64,000 bases of DNA from Chrysophaeum taylorii (lineage: Eukaryota > Sar > Pelagophyceae > Pelagomonadales > Pelagomonadaceae), in contig JAQMWT010000027.1 of NCBI GenBank assembly GCA_029834535.1, positions 62,001 through 126,000 on the forward strand, in the 5' to 3' direction. Each line of letters opens with the position of its first letter. Position 1 is the stretch's first letter. Shown here piece after piece: positions 60,655 through 64,000 of the stretch. A program made the position numbers and the translations under genes. A model generated the notes under the pieces. It saw nothing but the letters and a program-made list of their open reading frames with translations. It ran no database searches and was not told the DNA's origin.

Positions 60655-62895
60655 TTACAGAAAGGAGGAAGAGTAGGCGAGGTCCGCCGCCTGAAGGTCC
60701 TCCTTCGCGGCTGCCTGGCGCGGTATCGCGGGCTTGAGGCGGATGATGGGGTCTTGCGAGGGCTGGCCGTCCGCGTCCATCTGACAGGTGCCGCCCCGGG
60801 TCGGATCGCAGGGCTTGAAGAGCAACTCGGCCGCCTTCCCAAAGTCGTAGCGGTCGATGGGGTTGTCGTATCCCCCAAAATTGCCGTCGTCGAGGAGCTT
60901 GAGACACTTCTGCGAGAGGCTATAGATGAGCGGGAGTCCCGTCGGTATTTCGACGTCCGAGATCCGGTCCGGAGGGATCTCGCAGAGATGCATCAGGAGC
61001 CCCCGAATCGCATTCTCGCTCGATGCGATCAAGACGTTGCGCTGCTGTTCGACGACGAGGGGCTCGATGACGTCGACGTAGTAGGGAATCGTCCGATCCA
61101 TGCAATCCTTCAAACTCTCGGATTTGGGAAAGTTCCGGGCTACGGTGATCCGGCCCTCGGCGAGGGTCCGCACCAGCGTCTCGCGAAAGGATATGTCGAT
61201 GTCCTGGACGTACTTGACGTACCTCTCGTCGTTGCCGGGGTAGTGGTGCGAAAACGTCGACGTCTTGGGCGGTCTCTCGGCGTATCCGCGGCGCCATTTC
61301 TTGAACTTTGCCTCGCCGTGCTTCTGCGCGATCATCTTCTTCGAGAGACCGGTCAAGCCGCCGTACATCCGCTCGTTGAGCCGCCACGTCTTGATTATGG
61401 GGATCCACAAGCAGTCCAACTGCTCGAGCATGATCCACGCGGTCTCGATAGCCCGCGAGAGCCACGACGTGTACACGACGTCCAGCTCGATCCCGTGCCG
61501 TCGCAGCAATTTTCCCGCGCTCGTTGCTTCCTCGCGGCCCTGCTTGGCCAGTCCCACGTCCTCCCACCCCGTGAACAACCCAAGCTGGTTGTGCGTCGTC
61601 TTTCCGTGCCTCACAATCACAATCATCGGACCCTCGTCCTCCATCGCCTCGCTGCTCTCGGGGTGGTAGTGGTAGTGGTGATGGTGGTGGACCGCCGCGG
61701 CGGCGTCCCGCGGCTCCTCCTCGTTGAGACCCATCATGTAGGACGCGTCGTGGGTGCTGGCAGCGGTCGTGTGTTCCAAAGCCCGCGAGTCCCCGGCGAG
61801 CTCCATCAATTTCCGTTCCAGCTCGAGCTTGGCGAGCGCCCGGAGCGCCGGAGAGAGCGGCCCGCTCTCGCTCTCGAAACCCGGAATCTTGCGCTTCAGC
61901 TCGGATTCGCGGGCCAGCGCCGTTCTCAACAGGCCTTTCTTTTCCAAAAAATTCCCCCGCAGCACCGGATCGGCAACCGAGTCCTTGCTCTCGACTCTCC
62001 GCGGCGCGAGTCCCGACCTGCCGTCCGCGAAAACCCGGTCGAACTCGTACACGAGCGGGATCGCGTTCGGGATAGAGACGTTGACGATCGCCTCGTCGGA
62101 TATGCGGTCGATGTGCTTCACGATCCCACGCAGCGAGTTCCCGTGGGCCACCAGCAGCACGTTCTTCCCCTCCAACAAATCGTCCAGAATTCGAGAATTC
62201 CACAACGGCAACGTCCGCTCCATCGTGTCCTGCAGACTTTCGCTCAACGGAATCATCTCCTCCGGCAAGTCCGCGTACTTCCGCTCCTTTCCCGGATAGT
62301 ACGCGTGGTCCCGCGTCAAGGGCGGCGGCACGTCAAGGAGCCCGTGTCGCCACGACTGGACCTGAGTCTCGCCCTTCTCCAACGCGAGCCCCGGTTTGCT
62401 CAGCCCCGTCAGCGCTCCGTAGCACCGCTCGTTCAACCGCCACGACTTGTAGACGGGCCGGTAGATCTGGTCCAATTCCCGGAGCAATATCCACGTCGAC
62501 CGAATGGCGCGCTTTAGCCGAGACGTGTACGCCACGTCCACCGAGTACCCCGCCGCCAACAGCAGCCGAGCCGAGTGCTCGATTTCCCGCTCCCCCCGCG
62601 CCGCGAGGTCGGGGTCCGCCCACCCGCTAAACGTCGAGTTCTCGTTCCACAACGATTCCCCGTGCCGCACCAATATCAACGATCCCGGCTTCTTTTTTCG
62701 GTTTTTTAACAACAACTCGGTCCGCCACCGCTCATTCTTTTTCTTTCCGAGTTGCTCGTACCTCACGCTAAACCCGTCGTCTTCGACGTACGACACGGGC
62801 CGTCGCACCTCACATCTTCTCTGGACAACCACCGGCGGCACGAGCCCGACTACAACACCCAAAAACAACAAGATCGGCACCAAACTCCTCCTCAT
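60655..62895 (-). CDS. Tandem phosphoglycerate-mutase-like protein (two domains, second altered)
   Basis: 746 residues from the ATG at 62895. The N-terminus MRRSLVPILLFLGVVVGLVP is a signal peptide. Domain 1 (about 70-310) has LVRHGESLWN, TSRLKRAIRSTWI, WRLNERCYGALTGLSK and VLLVAHGNSLRGIVKH: both catalytic His present, as in cofactor-dependent PGM. A His-rich linker follows (VHHHHHYHYH). Domain 2 (about 425-690) has IVRHGKTTHNQLG and WRLNERMYGGLTGLSKK, but the second His motif reads VLIASSENAIRGLL, so AHGN has become SSEN. Domain 2 is probably inactive or regulatory. Domain 1 would interconvert 2- and 3-phosphoglycerate; the signal peptide suggests an organelle or secretory location. Confidence 0.88.
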   Translation of the reverse strand: MRRSLVPILLFLGVVVGLVPPVVVQRRCEVRRPVSYVEDDGFSVRYEQLGKKKNERWRTELLLKNRKKKPGSLILVRHGESLWNENSTFSGWADPDLAARGEREIEHSARLLLAAGYSVDVAYTSRLKRAIRSTWILLRELDQIYRPVYKSWRLNERCYGALTGLSKPGLALEKGETQVQSWRHGLLDVPPPLTRDHAYYPGKERKYADLPEEMIPLSESLQDTMERTLPLWNSRILDDLLEGKNVLLVAHGNSLRGIVKHIDRISDEAIVNVSIPNAIPLVYEFDRVFADGRSGLAPRRVESKDSVADPVLRGNFLEKKGLLRTALARESELKRKIPGFESESGPLSPALRALAKLELERKLMELAGDSRALEHTTAASTHDASYMMGLNEEEPRDAAAAVHHHHHYHYHPESSEAMEDEGPMIVIVRHGKTTHNQLGLFTGWEDVGLAKQGREEATSAGKLLRRHGIELDVVYTSWLSRAIETAWIMLEQLDCLWIPIIKTWRLNERMYGGLTGLSKKMIAQKHGEAKFKKWRRGYAERPPKTSTFSHHYPGNDERYVKYVQDIDISFRETLVRTLAEGRITVARNFPKSESLKDCMDRTIPYYVDVIEPLVVEQQRNVLIASSENAIRGLLMHLCEIPPDRISDVEIPTGLPLIYSLSQKCLKLLDDGNFGGYDNPIDRYDFGKAAELLFKPCDPTRGGTCQMDADGQPSQDPIIRLKPAIPRQAAAKEDLQAADLAYSSSFL

Positions 62896-64000
62896 CGCCA
62901 CCTCGGTTTTTGGAAATGTTTTTTGCTTACGGTTGGCCGTGGGTGGCGGAATAAACGGATCCCAACAGCCACGTGGTGCTGTGACTGACGTGCTTGAGTT
63001 ATAGATAATATCCTGGATGATCAGATCCGCAACGGTCTTTTTTTTTGGGAGGTGGTAACAAGTGCTACTCGGTTCTATATCCGAGTAGGCACCAGAGGTT
63101 GTTTTTGTCGGTCACACTCCTTTCGTGCGCGTGGCAGAAAGCAAGACGACGACAACATCTACAGTAAATACTGAGTGCTCTACATGATGACGATAATTTT
63201 GATAGAGGACGTTTGATCAAGTGTTGTTGTCATCCTGTAGAGAGACGCGCTGCGTGCTTCCCTTCGTCTACACCTTGCCTCATTTCTTCTTTCCGTCGAG
63301 AGCTTATCTCTTCCCTGCATCTTCATCTTCTTCTCCTCCTCCTTCTCTTTTCTTTTATTTTATTTGCCAGGCAGTAGCGTGCGGCTCTGGCCTTTGCTCG
63401 CCAATCCCCATTAGCGCGTCCCAGAGGATGACACAACCCGACTTTAGCTTCGAATAGTTGCCTCTGTCTGTCTCGCTGCCAGTGTGAAAGCCTGCAGGTG
63501 CAGAGTTGTTGTCTGTAGAAGTATTGCTTGTGAGTAGCACGTGGTGAGGCGGGCGGTTCTATTTTTCTTTGACTGCCCACTTTCTTCTCGCGGCAGTCGT
63601 CACGACGCCTGGATATTTCGACGCGATTGATTGCGAATACAGGACGAAAATGGTCAGGCATGTTCGATGCGCGAATTTTGGCCAACTCGGCGTGGGCCTT
63701 TGTGATGGAAGGAGAGGATATTCGTGGGTTCTTTGGCACAAGCGCCAATTGGGCCTGGTTGCGGTATCTGCTGTGGTAAATGTTGAGGAAACCTCGTCAA
63801 TACCACGCAGGCCTTGGTGAAGCGGAATGCGCATGTTTCATCTCGTACCAAGTGCGTGCAAAAAAAACAAGCGTCCCAGCAACTAATAAATTGCTCCATT
63901 CCACGGCCAGCGCGCTAGACGTGTCGGGCGAAATATTCCACTTCTACTGGACCATCTTCCGTGTATCCAGCCGATATAGAAACATCGAAATTGGAGTCTG
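62896..64000. other. Intergenic end of window
   Basis: About 1.1 kb with CTTCTTCTCC-type pyrimidine repeats near 63310-63360. ORFs up to 141 codons lack recognisable domains. No gene is supported. Confidence 0.5.

Noticed and set aside
60604-62517. 637-codon plus-strand ORF
   Set aside because: Exact antisense shadow of the tandem phosphoglycerate mutase, which has clear catalytic motifs.
63323-63899. ORFs of 81-141 codons at the right end
   Set aside because: No homology recognised and no splice partners visible. The window ends before any test is possible.

Overview
This window looks like nuclear DNA of a photosynthetic eukaryote with a complex plastid, most likely a stramenopile (ochrophyte) alga. 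The evidence is GC-rich, densely packed genes on both strands, spliceosomal introns of only about 34-106 nt, a lycopene cyclase with a signal-peptide-like presequence, HSF-type and SHAQKYF-MYB regulators, a Tctex-type dynein light chain, large algal membrane/FG-GAP proteins, and many microsatellites. No bacterial operon signals are present. The lineage is inferred from gene content, not from a marker gene.

Layout. 1-8.7 kb: the 3' end of a long-chain acyl-CoA synthetase, a drug/metabolite transporter (DMT), a 2-oxoglutarate oxygenase, an HSF-RING fusion with four tiny introns, and an RRM nucleolar-type protein. 9.07-20.93 kb: one 11.86-kb Copia-type retrotransposon with direct LTRs and a 5-bp target duplication. 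Its plus-strand polyprotein carries a complete C5-cytosine DNA methyltransferase (motifs I-X) ahead of integrase, RT and RNase H. A gag-protease module lies on the opposite strand, and a third LTR copy sits inverted inside the element. A later SINE with a (TTAG)n tail split the RNase H. 20.9-25.4 kb: relics (LINE-like RT, ankyrin repeats, SINE-like sequence). 25.4-36 kb: MYB factor, second intact SINE, lycopene cyclase, a PAH2/Cys-cluster protein, a histidine phosphatase, and a 1628-aa FG-GAP/Cys-rich/membrane/FISHNW receptor-like protein. 36-45.8 kb: two paralogous membrane proteins flanking a DMT relic, a small three-exon membrane protein, a three-exon Tctex dynein light chain, a damaged DUF3431-like gene, and a second HSF-RING fusion. 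47-63 kb: DUF760 protein, EF-hand channel-like protein, third SINE, HRD1-like RING-H2 membrane protein, second DMT transporter, alpha/beta hydrolase, coiled-coil Cys protein, ubiquitin-like protein, CDC6-like ATPase, and a tandem phosphoglycerate-mutase protein.

The host genes have unrelated housekeeping, plastid and regulatory roles and do not form a pathway. They are very tightly packed: coding gaps of 10, 23, 41, 44 and 48 nt occur. The AT-rich retroelement block stands out from them. The most striking content is the DNA-methyltransferase-bearing Copia element with gag-protease and pol on opposite strands, followed by the pair of HSF-DNA-binding-domain/RING fusion proteins.
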